Shown piece after piece: positions 1 through 9,808 of a stretch of DNA of 64,000 nt. How positions within the stretch are numbered: the first letter of the stretch is position 1; the number at the start of each line of letters is the position of its first letter. The notes under the pieces are model-generated. The model was not told the origin of the DNA and searched no databases. It saw only the letters and a program-made list of their open reading frames with translations. The position numbers were made by a program, and so were the translations under genes. This DNA comes from Collinsella sp. (GTDB lineage: Bacteria > Actinomycetota > Coriobacteriia > Coriobacteriales > Coriobacteriaceae): contig JAHYYJ010000004.1 in NCBI GenBank assembly GCA_019425015.1, positions 119,616 to 183,615 of the forward strand, read 5' to 3'.

Positions 1-99
1 GCCATCGTCGCGAGGGGTCGCAAGGGCGGCTCGACCGTGGCGGCCGCCATTATGAACGCGCTACTCTACCAGATCACGCGCACAGGCGGCCCGAAGTGA
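1..99 (+). CDS. cbiC: Precorrin-8X methylmutase, C-terminal end (partial)
   Basis: The first 32 codons are open and end in TGA at 97-99. They read as a glycine/alanine-rich tail containing GRKGGSTVAAA, which matches the conserved C-terminus of CbiC/CobH. That enzyme moves a methyl group from C-11 to C-12 in cobalamin synthesis to give hydrogenobyrinate or cobyrinate. The gene begins left of the window. The next gene, cbiJ, starts with a GTG overlapping this stop codon, which supports one cobalamin operon with coupled translation. The identification rests on a short segment plus context. Confidence 0.75.
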   Translation, partial: AIVARGRKGGSTVAAAIMNALLYQITRTGGPK

Positions 100-869
100 C
101 GGCTCCCGCATCCGCGCCGGCGCTGCGCATCTTCGCCGGCACCACCGAGGGCCGCCTTCTGTGCGAATGGGCGAGCGGGGCGGGCATCCCCGCCCGTGCC
201 TACGCGGCAACAGAGTACGGAGGCGAACTTATGGGCGAGCTTCCGGACATCGAGGTGCATGCGGGCAGGCTCGACGAGGCCGACATGGAGCGCGAGCTTT
301 CCGGCGCGCGCATCGTCGTCGACGCCACGCACCCCTTCGCTACGCTCGCAAGCGGTAACATCCGGGCCGCTTCGCTCGCCGTGGGTGCACGATGCCTGCG
401 CCTTGCGCGCCCGGTCGAGGCGCTGCCCAAAGGCGTCGTGTCGGTCGCGTCGATCGCCTGCGCGGCGCGCTTTCTCTCCGAGAACCCGGGTCGCGCTCTT
501 CTCACGACGGGGAGCAAGGAGCTTGCTCCCTACACGCGCGTCGCCGATTTCGCGGAGCGCTTCTTCGTGCGCGTGCTCCCGCTGCCCAGTGCTATAACGA
601 AGTGCATCGACGCGGGGTTTTCGCCGTCGCACGTCATCGGCATGCAGGGGCCCTTCACCCGCGAGCTCAACGAGGCGATGCTTCGGCAGGTGGGCGCCCA
701 GTGGCTTGTGACCAAGGACTCGGGAACCGTAGGCGGCACGGCCGAGAAGCTCGCCGCAGCGCGCGCCGTGGGAGCGCGCTGTATCGTGGTCACCCGTCCC
801 GCCGAGGGAGGCGGGGCCCTTTCGCTTCAGGAAGTGGAAGATGCGCTCTTACGGGAGTTCGCGCGCTAG
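96..869 (+). CDS. cbiJ: Precorrin-6A/cobalt-precorrin-6A reductase
   Basis: A 257-residue protein with the CbiJ/CobK N-terminal signature (LRIFAGTTEGR near residue 10), a central VDATHPFA segment and a C-terminal TKDSG segment, all typical of this NAD(P)H-dependent reductase of corrin-ring synthesis. Length fits the family (about 250). The GTG start at 96 overlaps the stop of cbiC, so translation is probably coupled. It is the last gene of the cobalamin operon here: the next gene on the right is convergent, and the gap holds an IS remnant and a long inverted repeat. CobK and CbiJ cannot be separated by sequence alone; cbiC-type neighbours are common to both pathways. Confidence 0.9.
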   Translation: MTAPASAPALRIFAGTTEGRLLCEWASGAGIPARAYAATEYGGELMGELPDIEVHAGRLDEADMERELSGARIVVDATHPFATLASGNIRAASLAVGARCLRLARPVEALPKGVVSVASIACAARFLSENPGRALLTTGSKELAPYTRVADFAERFFVRVLPLPSAITKCIDAGFSPSHVIGMQGPFTRELNEAMLRQVGAQWLVTKDSGTVGGTAEKLAAARAVGARCIVVTRPAEGGGALSLQEVEDALLREFAR

Positions 870-906
870 GCGCTCGCCGCGCCTGCGCGCCCTCCCGCCC
901 GCGAGG

Positions 907-996
907 AGGATCGCCTCGAGCAAGCTCGACCCGTACAAGCCCGTTATCCACCAATAGCTCGAGGACGACGCCCGGATCTGGCGCAAACAGCCCTTC
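907..996 (+). pseudogene. IS21-family transposase (IstA-like) remnant
   Basis: In the frame of position 919 the DNA reads S-K-L-D-P-Y-K-P-V-I-H-Q-stop-L-E-D-D-A-R-I-W-R-K-Q. This is the conserved pre-catalytic segment of IstA-type transposases (SKLDPYKPVIDxWLEDD). An amber codon at 955-957 sits where the family has Trp, and there is no open frame on either side. It is a dead scrap of about 30 codons left by an insertion, not a working element. The right edge runs into the inverted repeat at 1000-1068. Confidence 0.6.
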
Positions 997-999
997 AAT

Positions 1000-1068
1000 A
1001 AGTTGCGGTGAAATAGTGTCTGTTTTTGCTGCTAGATAGCATATTCAGTCCCTAAATCACCGCAACTT
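1000..1068. repeat. Intergenic inverted repeat (element a)
   Basis: Perfect 12-bp arms AAGTTGCGGTGA (1000-1011) and TCACCGCAACTT (1057-1068) are separated by a 45-bp AT-rich loop. It lies between the convergent ends of cbiJ and the MacB-like gene, 13 bp from the latter's stop, so it could act as a bidirectional transcription end. There is no T tract at either arm. Confidence 0.7.
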
Positions 1069-1080
1069 GTCGGTGGCGGC

Positions 1081-2295
1081 TTACTGGTAGCGTAGGCACT
1101 CCACCGGGTCGAGCTTTGCCGCGCGTCGAGCGGGGTAGAAGCCAAAGATTACGCCGATGCCGACGGAGACGGCGAAGGCCAGCAGCACCGTGGCGATTGA
1201 AAAACTCGGTGTGATTTGCCCGCTGGCACCGAGCTCGCCAAGAATCCCAGATCCAGTGGCAAATATCGCGAGTCCCCAGGCCAGCAGATAGCCTATCAGG
1301 ACACCCAGCAGGCCACCGGTGACGCACAGCGCCGAGGACTCGGCCAAAAACTGCGCGGTGATATCGCGACGACTGGCGCCCAGAGCGCGACGGATGCCGA
1401 TCTCGCGGATGCGCTCAGTCACGTTGGTGAGCATCATATTCATAATGCCGATACCGCCGACAAGCAGCGAGATGCTGGCGACCGCACCCATGATGAGCGA
1501 GAACGCGCCCATAAAGGAGTTGAGTGCATCGATGGCGCTTTTCATGGATGTCGCCGATACACTGTCGTACTCATCCTCCTCCTCGATGCCCTTCATCGCG
1601 CGCACCTTGGACTCGATGGTCTTACAAAGCTCATCCATGTCCGTGCCCTCGGCGGCAAGTGCCGTCACGCTGGGGAATGAAGGATTCTCGTCGCCAAATA
1701 GGCCGGAGATGGTTTCGCGTGGCATATACAAAGTGAGCGAGCCCATGGAGTCGCTGCCGCCATCAATCACGCCTACAATCTGCACCTCGCCGTTGGACAC
1801 CTTGATGGTTTTCCCCAGCGCATCCTGTTCGTTGCCGTAAAGCTGATCGGCACCGCCGCGGCTGATGAGCGCCACACGCGAGCCTGCCTTTGACTCGACA
1901 TCGGTGTAGGTGCGCCCCGCAACGAGCTTACTGGCACCCACGGCGTCGAGCATGTCGCTATCGACACCCTGTGCCATGACGGTATAGCTTTTATCGCCGG
2001 TCTTGTACTCGGTATACGCGCTGTCGACAATTCCGATCTGCTCTATCTGTGGCACCAGTTTTTGAAGCTTCTGGACGTCAGAATCAGAGAGTTCTTGGGA
2101 CGAATAGATCTGAACCATGCGAGCTGCGTTGAGGCCCAGGCTGTTGACCAAGCTGTTTTGGATGCCGCCGATGAGCGAAGTCATGGCAATGACCGAGGCG
2201 ATGCCGATGACAATGCCTAGGATGGTGAGCAGGCTGCGCCCCTTGTTGGCCTCGAGCGAGTGAAGGGCTTCCTGGATGAGATCGCGGGCGCTCAT
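1081..2295 (-). CDS. ABC transporter permease, MacB/FtsX type
   Basis: A 404-residue protein with an N-terminal membrane segment (residues about 20-45), a large extracytoplasmic MacB_PCD-like domain, and three C-terminal membrane segments containing the conserved ERIREIGIRRALGAS stretch that couples to the ATPase. It ends with PVECLRYQ, typical of this family. The ATG at 2295 overlaps the stop of the upstream ATPase gene (ATGA). With the ATPase and the adaptor gene it forms a tripartite MacAB-like exporter. Substrates of such systems in Gram-positive bacteria are usually peptides or lipid-active drugs; nothing in the window identifies this one. Confidence 0.9.
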   Translation of the reverse strand: MSARDLIQEALHSLEANKGRSLLTILGIVIGIASVIAMTSLIGGIQNSLVNSLGLNAARMVQIYSSQELSDSDVQKLQKLVPQIEQIGIVDSAYTEYKTGDKSYTVMAQGVDSDMLDAVGASKLVAGRTYTDVESKAGSRVALISRGGADQLYGNEQDALGKTIKVSNGEVQIVGVIDGGSDSMGSLTLYMPRETISGLFGDENPSFPSVTALAAEGTDMDELCKTIESKVRAMKGIEEEDEYDSVSATSMKSAIDALNSFMGAFSLIMGAVASISLLVGGIGIMNMMLTNVTERIREIGIRRALGASRRDITAQFLAESSALCVTGGLLGVLIGYLLAWGLAIFATGSGILGELGASGQITPSFSIATVLLAFAVSVGIGVIFGFYPARRAAKLDPVECLRYQ

Positions 2296-3065
2296 GCCAT
2301 CACTCCTTTCGGCGGGTTGGCGGAGGCGGAAATCATGGGCAGGCTATCTACGGCGCTGCGCAGGGTCCGCGGTGCATGCGGAATATACGCGCCGTCGTGA
2401 ATGCGACCGTCGCGGATGGTCACGGCGCGGTCGGCCTCGGCGGCGATGCCGGGGTCGTGTGTGATAAGAACGATGGTTTTGCCGCGCTTCTGGAGCTTAT
2501 GGAAGGTCTCCATCACAAGCGCTCCAGTGGCGGAGTCCAGGTTTCCCGTCGGCTCATCGGCCAGGATGATGGGCGGGTCATTGACAAGGGCGCGCGCGAT
2601 TGCGACGCGCTGCATCTGGCCGCCCGAGAGCTCGGATATGCGGTGGTCCCAGTGGTCGACCGGTAGCGTGACGGCCTGCAGCGCGTGCACGGCGCGCATT
2701 TCGCGCTGGCTTCGGGGCACATTGGTGTAGGCCAGCGGCAGCATGACGTTTTCGATAACCGACAGGCGCGGCAGCAGGTTGAAGCTCTGAAAGACAAAGC
2801 CAATGCTCAAGGCGCGAACTTCGGTGAGCTCGTCATCATCGAGCTCGGCCACGTTGAGCCCTTGCAGGTAATAGTCGCCCGCCGTCGGCTTATCCAGGCA
2901 GCCTAGGATGTTCATGAGCGTTGACTTGCCCGAGCCCGAGGGACCGGTAATGGCGACGAATTCGCCGGGATTTACCGCCAGGCTCACGTTGTGCAGGATG
3001 TGGGCGCAACCCGCTTCGCTCTCAAAGATGCGGTGCACGTTGCGAATGTCGATGACGGGACGCAT
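2292..3065 (-). CDS. ABC transporter ATP-binding protein, MacB/LolD type
   Basis: A 257-residue ATPase with Walker A GPSGSGKST (about residue 40), Q-loop, signature LSGGQMQR (about 145), Walker B ILADEPTG (about 168) and switch His in LITHD. It energises the permease encoded just downstream, with which it shares an ATGA overlap. Its own ATG shares one base with the stop of the adaptor gene (TAATG), so the three genes are translationally coupled in the order adaptor, ATPase, permease. The last 35 residues after the nucleotide-binding fold are extra and of unknown role. Confidence 0.93.
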   Translation of the reverse strand: MRPVIDIRNVHRIFESEAGCAHILHNVSLAVNPGEFVAITGPSGSGKSTLMNILGCLDKPTAGDYYLQGLNVAELDDDELTEVRALSIGFVFQSFNLLPRLSVIENVMLPLAYTNVPRSQREMRAVHALQAVTLPVDHWDHRISELSGGQMQRVAIARALVNDPPIILADEPTGNLDSATGALVMETFHKLQKRGKTIVLITHDPGIAAEADRAVTIRDGRIHDGAYIPHAPRTLRSAVDSLPMISASANPPKGVMA

Positions 3066-4501
3066 TACATGCCCTCGTCGGCAGACATGCTGCCCGAATC
3101 CGCGCTGTAGCCGCCGTCAGCCGTTGCGTCCGCTCCGGTGTCCATGACGAGGGTGTCGCCATCGCGCAGCTTGGTAACCGGCACGCCAGGGTTGATCTCG
3201 TTGCCCTGGTCGTCGCGCTTGACCTGCTTCTTGCCGACTACAGCCTCGTTGTCGTTTTGCGTCACGACGGTCACCTTCACGCGACGGGTTTGCTTGTCCT
3301 CGTCATCGGTTGCCACGTTGACGTAATAGTGTTCGCCGTCTTCGGTCATGAGCGCCATCGTCGGCACCATCACCACGTCGTCGAGCTGCTCGGTCACCAC
3401 CGATACCTCGGCCGTCATGCCCGGCTTCAGGCGCGCGTCGGGCGCCTCGATGAGGATGTCGACGTTAAAGGTTACGTTGCCGCCGCCACCGTTGGCGGCG
3501 TCGGAGTTTGCCACCGAAGCGATGGCCGTAACGGTTCCCTGGCTCACGATATCGGGAAACGCGGGATACGTGACGTTGGCGCTCTGCCCAACGGCGATCT
3601 TGGCGATGTCCTTTTCGCCCACTTGCACGGTCACCTTCATCTTGGACAGGTCGGCGATCTGCATGCACTGCTTGCCGCCGCTCGTATCGCTTTCGCCCAT
3701 GATCATGCCGCTTGTTACCGTGGCGCCCACCTTGGCGTTGAGCTCCACGATGCTGCCCGAGCTCGGGGCCGTGACCGTACGGCTGGCGGCCTTGGCGTTC
3801 GCCTGGTCTAGGTTTGCCTGGGCCGATGCGAGGCTGCGCTGCGCGGCCGATATGGCGTTCGTGTCCGCTGATGCGGCGGAGATGCCAGCCGCTGCGGAAG
3901 CTCCGTCGACGTCCGTCGTTGGGGTGGCCTGCGCGGCAGCTGCGGCTTTCTGCGCGTTGGTGAGGTCTTCCTGGGCGGCTGCAACTGCACGCTGCGCCTC
4001 GGCAACGTTGCGATCGAGCTCGTCGTTTTTAATGGTCATAAGCACGTCGCCCTCGTTGACGGATTGGCCTGCCTGCACGTTGATCGAATCGACCGTGCCG
4101 TCGACAGAAGGGGAGACCACTGAGGACGAAATGGGTTTGAGCTGGCCTTTCGCCTCGACCGTTGTGGTAAACGTGCCCTCGGTCACCATGTCGGTCGCAG
4201 GCCTGCTATCGCCCTGTGGCTGCGCATTGATAACCAGGGTTGCAACAATAGCAATGAGCGCGATGACACCCACGATGCCGGCGGCAATGCCGCGTCGAAT
4301 CAGCTTTTTGCGTCGACGTTCGGCACGTTTTGCCTTGAGCTTGGCATATGCCTCTTCATCGGAAATCTCGGCCGTATCGTTCGTGCGTCCGCTCTCCTTG
4401 TCGGCATGTACGTCTGTGATCAGAGGAAGCGTTTCGGTGGCACCTTCGGGCGTGTGCTCGGTATCATCCGGGCCCGGGGTGATGTTGGGGACATTCGGCA
4501 T
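3065..4501 (-). CDS. Efflux adaptor (HlyD/MacA-like membrane fusion protein)
   Basis: About 478 residues from the ATG at 4501, chosen because AGGAG lies 5 bases upstream. Order of parts: acidic cytoplasmic N-terminus, Arg/Lys patch, one membrane segment (GIVGVIALIAIVATLVI), lipoyl-like half motifs, an Ala/Gln-rich coiled hairpin (residues about 165-240), a second lipoyl half and beta-barrel domains, then an acidic Gly/Ser-rich tail. This is the architecture of periplasmic-adaptor-like subunits of MacAB-type exporters in monoderms. The stop overlaps the ATPase start by one base. An in-frame start at 4564 is unlikely because its extra 21 codons lie across a hairpin. Confidence 0.85.
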   Translation of the reverse strand: MPNVPNITPGPDDTEHTPEGATETLPLITDVHADKESGRTNDTAEISDEEAYAKLKAKRAERRRKKLIRRGIAAGIVGVIALIAIVATLVINAQPQGDSRPATDMVTEGTFTTTVEAKGQLKPISSSVVSPSVDGTVDSINVQAGQSVNEGDVLMTIKNDELDRNVAEAQRAVAAAQEDLTNAQKAAAAAQATPTTDVDGASAAAGISAASADTNAISAAQRSLASAQANLDQANAKAASRTVTAPSSGSIVELNAKVGATVTSGMIMGESDTSGGKQCMQIADLSKMKVTVQVGEKDIAKIAVGQSANVTYPAFPDIVSQGTVTAIASVANSDAANGGGGNVTFNVDILIEAPDARLKPGMTAEVSVVTEQLDDVVMVPTMALMTEDGEHYYVNVATDDEDKQTRRVKVTVVTQNDNEAVVGKKQVKRDDQGNEINPGVPVTKLRDGDTLVMDTGADATADGGYSADSGSMSADEGM

Positions 4502-4536
4502 AGCGTCTCCTTTATAGAAAGAACGTTGATAAGTAT

Positions 4537-4564
4537 ATGCGCCCACCGGTTGGGGTGGGCGCAT
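4537..4564 (-). terminator. Hairpin between the L,D-transpeptidase and exporter genes
   Basis: Perfect 11-bp arms ATGCGCCCACC and GGTGGGCGCAT enclose a 6-bp loop. The T tract on the minus strand is poor, so it may be a weak terminator or an attenuator ahead of the exporter operon. Confidence 0.5.
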
Positions 4565-4633
4565 AGAACGGTTTCTTTCGGAATTGTTAGATTGGTCGCA
4601 GCAGTTGCATGTTGTATGAATGCGCGCGTTGCA

Positions 4634-6349
4634 CTACGAGTGGACAACCACGCACAGGCCGACTTTGATGCAATCGTGCAGCGCCTTGGCGTCGGCCAGG
4701 CGAAGGTTGATGCATCCGTGGCTGCCGCACCACTTGTAGGAGTTGGGATCGTCGAAACTCTTGTCGTTTTGCCACGTTGCATCGTGGAAACCGACCATGT
4801 TTCCCTCAAACGGCATCCAATAGCTGACCGGGCTCTCGTATTTGGGCTTGCCGGTCTCGGGGTCCTTGGCACCGATAAGCTTGCTGGCGCCATTGTTGCT
4901 GTTGATCTGCCATACGCCCTCGGGGGTGGCGTCCTCTCCCGGCTTGCCGGAGATAAAGTTGGCCTCCCACACGATATTGCCGCTCTCGTCGTAGTAGCGC
5001 GCGTGCTGCTCGGACAGATCGACATCGACGTATGCCTTCCAGTCGGGCTCTCCCTTTGCAGTAAAGGTGTCGGCCTTCTGGGAGTACTTGATCTCGATTT
5101 CGCCGGTCTGCTTGTTGTTAATGGCGTCCTCGACCTGCTTGGCGAGCGAGCTGCTGTCGATGGACCAACCAAAGTCGCCGCCTTCGACGGCGCATTGCTT
5201 GCCATCGGCGCGCGTCCACCAGCGAGTGGAGCCCACGGTATTGAAGCCGTTGGCGAGCTCGGCTGCCCAGCTGCTGATCTGCGACGTATCGAGTGTGGGG
5301 TTGGCCGGATCGGCAAAGCTGATCCACTGCAACACGGAGCTGCCATCAACCTTGCCGGCATCCTCGCCGTTGAGCTTGAGGGTCACGTTGACGCCCAGGA
5401 AGTTGTTGGCGGCATCGCATGCGGCCTGAATCTGATCATCGGTCAGCGTTCCATTGAGCGGCTCATAGGCATCGTTGCCGAGCTTGGAAAGGTCTACGGT
5501 CTCGGACAGCGAGGCAAGCTCGAGCTCGGCATACTTAATGACATGCTCGCGGTCGAGTTTTTCGTTGGAGCGCGCCTTCTCGACGGTAAACTTGCCGGCC
5601 TGCTCGTCATAGGAGCTATTGGCCTCGAACGTGCCCGAACGCCCCTCGTTAAACTCGTCGATGGCGGCGCCCAGATCCTTCTCAAACTTCTTTTGGTCAA
5701 AGGTGTCGGAGAGCATGGACAGGTCGACGTCTTGATCAAGATCGACTTCGTTGGAGGTAGCGGTTGTTTTGGTCTTTCCGCTTAAGGATTCCACAAGGCG
5801 GACCGGCCAGACAAAGGCTTCGTTGTGGCTGATGATCTCTTTTGCGGCAGCTTCGCCGTCGACGATGGGCTCATCGGACTCGGGCTGATAGGTCCAGCTA
5901 AAGTCATCGCCTGTCACGGTGAGCTTATAGTGCTTCCATGCCGAGTTGACCTTGGTGGCGGCAGACGAAGCGTTGGAGAACGAGACGTCGACGCCGGCGA
6001 TGGTGGTATTGGGGTAGGCTAGCTGGGAAAACGCTACGACGCCTACGATATAGACAATGACGATAAGACCCAGGACGACAAAGAGCGTCGTCTTTTTGCC
6101 CGACTTATTGTTCTCGGCGGGTTTGCGCGCGGGGCCGCGATCGCCCCGAGCGTGCGTGGGGGGCTGCTTGGGCGCATTTCCGTTTGCCTGTCGCTGCTGA
6201 CGTTGCTGGTTCAGGCGTTGGGAAGCGTTTGCCGCACCACGCTGCTGACCGTGACTCGGCGCGATAGGACGCGGCGACTGAACGCCACCGGTGTGCCTGC
6301 TCGGCTGCTGCGGATCGGGAATCAGTTGAGTTCGATCGTTTTGCGACAT
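4634..6349 (-). CDS. L,D-transpeptidase (YkuD) with peptidoglycan-binding domains
   Basis: 571 residues from the ATG at 6349, preferred over the ATG at 6358 because AAGGA lies about 10 bases upstream. Gln/Asn/Arg-rich cytoplasmic start, one membrane anchor (LFVVLGLIVIVYIVGVVAF, about residues 90-110), two putative PG_binding_4-like repeats, then a C-terminal YkuD domain with the catalytic SHGCINL motif (Cys near residue 542) and the upstream His of GFHD. Such enzymes form 3-3 cross-links in peptidoglycan on the outer face of the membrane. It stands alone, read after the serine dehydratase terminator. Confidence 0.92.
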   Translation of the reverse strand: MSQNDRTQLIPDPQQPSRHTGGVQSPRPIAPSHGQQRGAANASQRLNQQRQQRQANGNAPKQPPTHARGDRGPARKPAENNKSGKKTTLFVVLGLIVIVYIVGVVAFSQLAYPNTTIAGVDVSFSNASSAATKVNSAWKHYKLTVTGDDFSWTYQPESDEPIVDGEAAAKEIISHNEAFVWPVRLVESLSGKTKTTATSNEVDLDQDVDLSMLSDTFDQKKFEKDLGAAIDEFNEGRSGTFEANSSYDEQAGKFTVEKARSNEKLDREHVIKYAELELASLSETVDLSKLGNDAYEPLNGTLTDDQIQAACDAANNFLGVNVTLKLNGEDAGKVDGSSVLQWISFADPANPTLDTSQISSWAAELANGFNTVGSTRWWTRADGKQCAVEGGDFGWSIDSSSLAKQVEDAINNKQTGEIEIKYSQKADTFTAKGEPDWKAYVDVDLSEQHARYYDESGNIVWEANFISGKPGEDATPEGVWQINSNNGASKLIGAKDPETGKPKYESPVSYWMPFEGNMVGFHDATWQNDKSFDDPNSYKWCGSHGCINLRLADAKALHDCIKVGLCVVVHS

Positions 6350-6458
6350 CGTATGCATATCCTTCGAATTTCGCCTTGCGGCTCATCGTGTTTTTACTGG
6401 GCTTGCATTATAGCGATTGCCCTGCTGTTTGTGGTACGGAAACGGTGGCATTCAAAAG

Positions 6459-6480
6459 AGGTGGGACATTTGTCCCACCT
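6459..6480 (-). terminator. Terminator of the serine dehydratase gene
   Basis: Perfect 10-bp stem AGGTGGGACA / TGTCCCACCT with a 2-bp loop, followed on the minus strand by CTTTTG. It lies 18 bp after the stop of the serine dehydratase. Confidence 0.75.
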
Positions 6481-6498
6481 TTGAGTCGTCCTTTGTTG

Positions 6499-8106
6499 CT
6501 ATCCGCACACACCGCATTTTGCGCAGGCCGAAAGTGCGGCCGGAGCCTGCGCGATGCCGCCCTTTGCCGTCTCGCGCAGCGTGGCCGGCAGGGCGTGGCC
6601 CACCGAGAGCATGACATGTGCCATCTGGTCAAACGGCACCAGGCTCTTGATGCCGGCGAGGGCGAGCTGCGCCGAGCTGAAGGCCGCGGCCACGCCGATA
6701 GCGTTGCGGTTTTGGCAGGGCACCTCCACAAGGCCTCCTACGGGATCGCATACGAGTCCCAATAGGTTACTCAGCGCGATGGAACTGGCGTCGAGCGCCT
6801 GCTCGGGCGTGCCTCCGAGCATCTGCACCAGCGCGGCGGCAGCCATGGCGGCGGCGCTTCCCACCTCGGCCTGGCAGCCGCCCTCGGCGCCGGCGACGCA
6901 GGCGCTCGTGGTGAGGTTGAGGCCGATGGCGGCTGCGCAGTAGAGCGCGTCCATCACCTGCTCGTCGTCGAGCTGCAGGTGGTCGGCGAGTGCCAGCACA
7001 CAGCCGGGGACGACGCCCGCGGATCCTGCCGTCGGAGCTGCGACGATTACGCCCATTGTGGCCGAGCGCTCGAGCACGGCCATGGCGCGGGCCACGGCGT
7101 CAGTCTGGACGGCGCCCATTAAATTGGAGCTCAGGTCGTTGCGGCCGGTGGCATCGACAAGCTTGGCCTCGCCGCCGATAAGCCCGCCGAGCGAGCGCTG
7201 CGGATTGACGATAGGGGCCGTGGTCTCCTCGCGCATGACGTCGAGCACGCGGCGCATGGCGGCGACGGCGTGGGCCTCGCCGGTCAGACGCGCCTCGCGC
7301 AGTGCCATGACGGCGCCGATGCTGAGTCCCAGTTCCTCGCACGCATCGAGCAGCTGCTCGCCGTCGTCGAAGATTTCCTTTGCTGAGACGCCGGGGGAGA
7401 GCGACGAGGCAGAACCGGGGAGCTCGATAAAGGTCGCGTAATCGACATTGTCGAGCTTGCGCAGCATAGGGACGACGGTGTCGTCGGGTGCGCCGTCGGT
7501 CTCAAAGACGGAGTAGGCCTGGCCGCCCACCTCGGTGCGGTAGGTGCGGCAGAAGGCGATGTTCACGTGTACGTAGGCGAGCAGGTTCGTGAGCGCGGCG
7601 AGCACGCCGGGAACATCCTGGTGCGCCACGAAGAGCGTGGAGTACATGCCCGAGATGTCGACGCCGACGCCGTTAATGCGGCTGATGCGCATCTTGCCGC
7701 CGCCCAGGCTTTCACCGCGGACCTGTGCCGTAGCGCCCGTGTCGTCGACCATGTCAATGTCGACGGTGTTGGGGTGGATGGAGGCGTCGTCGCCCTTAAT
7801 TTCAAAGTGATATTCGAGGCCCTGCTCGCGTGCGAGGTTGAAGGCCTGCTTGATGTTTTCGTCATCGGTGTCGAGGCCTAGGATGCCCGCGACGAGCGCA
7901 CGATCGGTGCCGTGGCCGCGGTAGGTGTGGGCGAAGGAGTTCCACAGGCCAAAGGTGACCTTGGTGATGCGGCCTTCCAACAGGCTGGCGGCAACTTGGG
8001 CGCAGCGCAGGGCGCCGGCGGTGTGCGATGAGCTGGGGCCGACCATGACGGGGCCCAAGATCTCGAATGCCGAGGTCGTAGCTAGTGTTTGTGGCTTGCC
8101 TGCCAT
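6499..8106 (-). CDS. sdaA: L-serine ammonia-lyase (iron-sulfur serine dehydratase), single chain
   Basis: 535 residues that join the beta and alpha parts found as separate chains in many Firmicutes. The N-terminal part has GPSSSHTAGALR, an ACT-like regulatory segment follows (about residues 150-220), and the C-terminal catalytic part holds SLGGLIGGEAK and the cluster-binding cysteines in EGGCQAEVG and CDPVGGLVEVPCQ. It converts L-serine to pyruvate and ammonia with an oxygen-sensitive 4Fe-4S cluster. AGGAG precedes the ATG at 8106. Odd point: the chain ends in CAKCGVCG, an extra Cys-rich tail beyond the usual fold. Confidence 0.93.
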   Translation of the reverse strand: MAGKPQTLATTSAFEILGPVMVGPSSSHTAGALRCAQVAASLLEGRITKVTFGLWNSFAHTYRGHGTDRALVAGILGLDTDDENIKQAFNLAREQGLEYHFEIKGDDASIHPNTVDIDMVDDTGATAQVRGESLGGGKMRISRINGVGVDISGMYSTLFVAHQDVPGVLAALTNLLAYVHVNIAFCRTYRTEVGGQAYSVFETDGAPDDTVVPMLRKLDNVDYATFIELPGSASSLSPGVSAKEIFDDGEQLLDACEELGLSIGAVMALREARLTGEAHAVAAMRRVLDVMREETTAPIVNPQRSLGGLIGGEAKLVDATGRNDLSSNLMGAVQTDAVARAMAVLERSATMGVIVAAPTAGSAGVVPGCVLALADHLQLDDEQVMDALYCAAAIGLNLTTSACVAGAEGGCQAEVGSAAAMAAAALVQMLGGTPEQALDASSIALSNLLGLVCDPVGGLVEVPCQNRNAIGVAAAFSSAQLALAGIKSLVPFDQMAHVMLSVGHALPATLRETAKGGIAQAPAALSACAKCGVCG

Positions 8107-8130
8107 ATGCGCTCCTGTTCTATCCCGTCG

Positions 8131-8249
8131 TTCCGAGGGCTTTGGTATTTGGTCGCCTGCTCTACAGTCCTGGCTCGCACGGAGGCCACATTAAGTGGCC
8201 CCCGGCTCGTGCGGAACTCGCGATCGACCAAATACCAAAGCCCTCGGAA
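8131..8249. repeat. Intergenic nested inverted repeat (element b)
   Basis: Perfect 25-bp arms (8131-8155 and 8225-8249, beginning TTCCGAGGGCTTTGG) enclose a second stem (GGCCAC / GTGGCC around 8184-8200, flanked by GCACG / CGTGC). On the minus strand it lies after the metK terminator and just upstream of the serine dehydratase start. Confidence 0.85.
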
Positions 8250-8346
8250 CTTAGGATACATGGTTGGAGTGGCTGGATGTCAAAATTTATCAGCTGGGGA
8301 CGTGCTGTTCATTGCGCATCGAAATATTCACACCACCGTGTAAATA

Positions 8347-8380
8347 AAAAGAAGTACCGGTTGGGGCCGGTACTTCTTTT
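8347..8380. terminator. Bidirectional-looking terminator after metK
   Basis: Perfect 14-bp stem AAAAGAAGTACCGG / CCGGTACTTCTTTT with a 6-bp loop, bounded by A and T tracts, 38 bp beyond the metK stop. Confidence 0.9.
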
Positions 8381-8418
8381 GGTTCTAATGCTTTGCTTTC
8401 TGGGCTCTGTGAACCTAT

Positions 8419-9699
<1,281 letters not shown>

Positions 9700-9790
9700 G
9701 ATTGTCCTTTCAAAAACGTGTCCCAGCGACCGTTACCATTCCGCCGGGCTCTCTATGCAATGGCACATCATAGCGCGTAAATCAAACATT
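9700..9790 (-). promoter_or_regulatory. Foldable 5' leader of metK
   Basis: On the minus strand the leader contains a TATGAT-like -10 (with a weak -35) and then a 7-bp stem (CCCGGCG / CGCTGGG, one G-T pair) around the loop GAATGGTAACGGT. A stretch GTGCCATTGCAT precedes it. Metabolite control of metK leaders is common, but this does not clearly match a SAM riboswitch class by eye, so no class is assigned. Confidence 0.3.
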
Positions 9791-9808
9791 CACACCCTTT
9801 CCGCACCT

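Noticed and set aside
66..632. Long open frame on the minus strand opposite cbiJ
   Set aside because: Arg/Gly/His-rich composition without a recognisable motif; it is the GC-driven shadow of cbiJ. Similar long antisense frames opposite gltX, priA, glgP, glgB, rmlA and rmlCD were dropped for the same reason.
9700..9790. A named SAM riboswitch in front of metK
   Set aside because: Some short similarity to SAM-VI-type text by eye, but pairing and spacing could not be confirmed, so only a foldable leader is reported.
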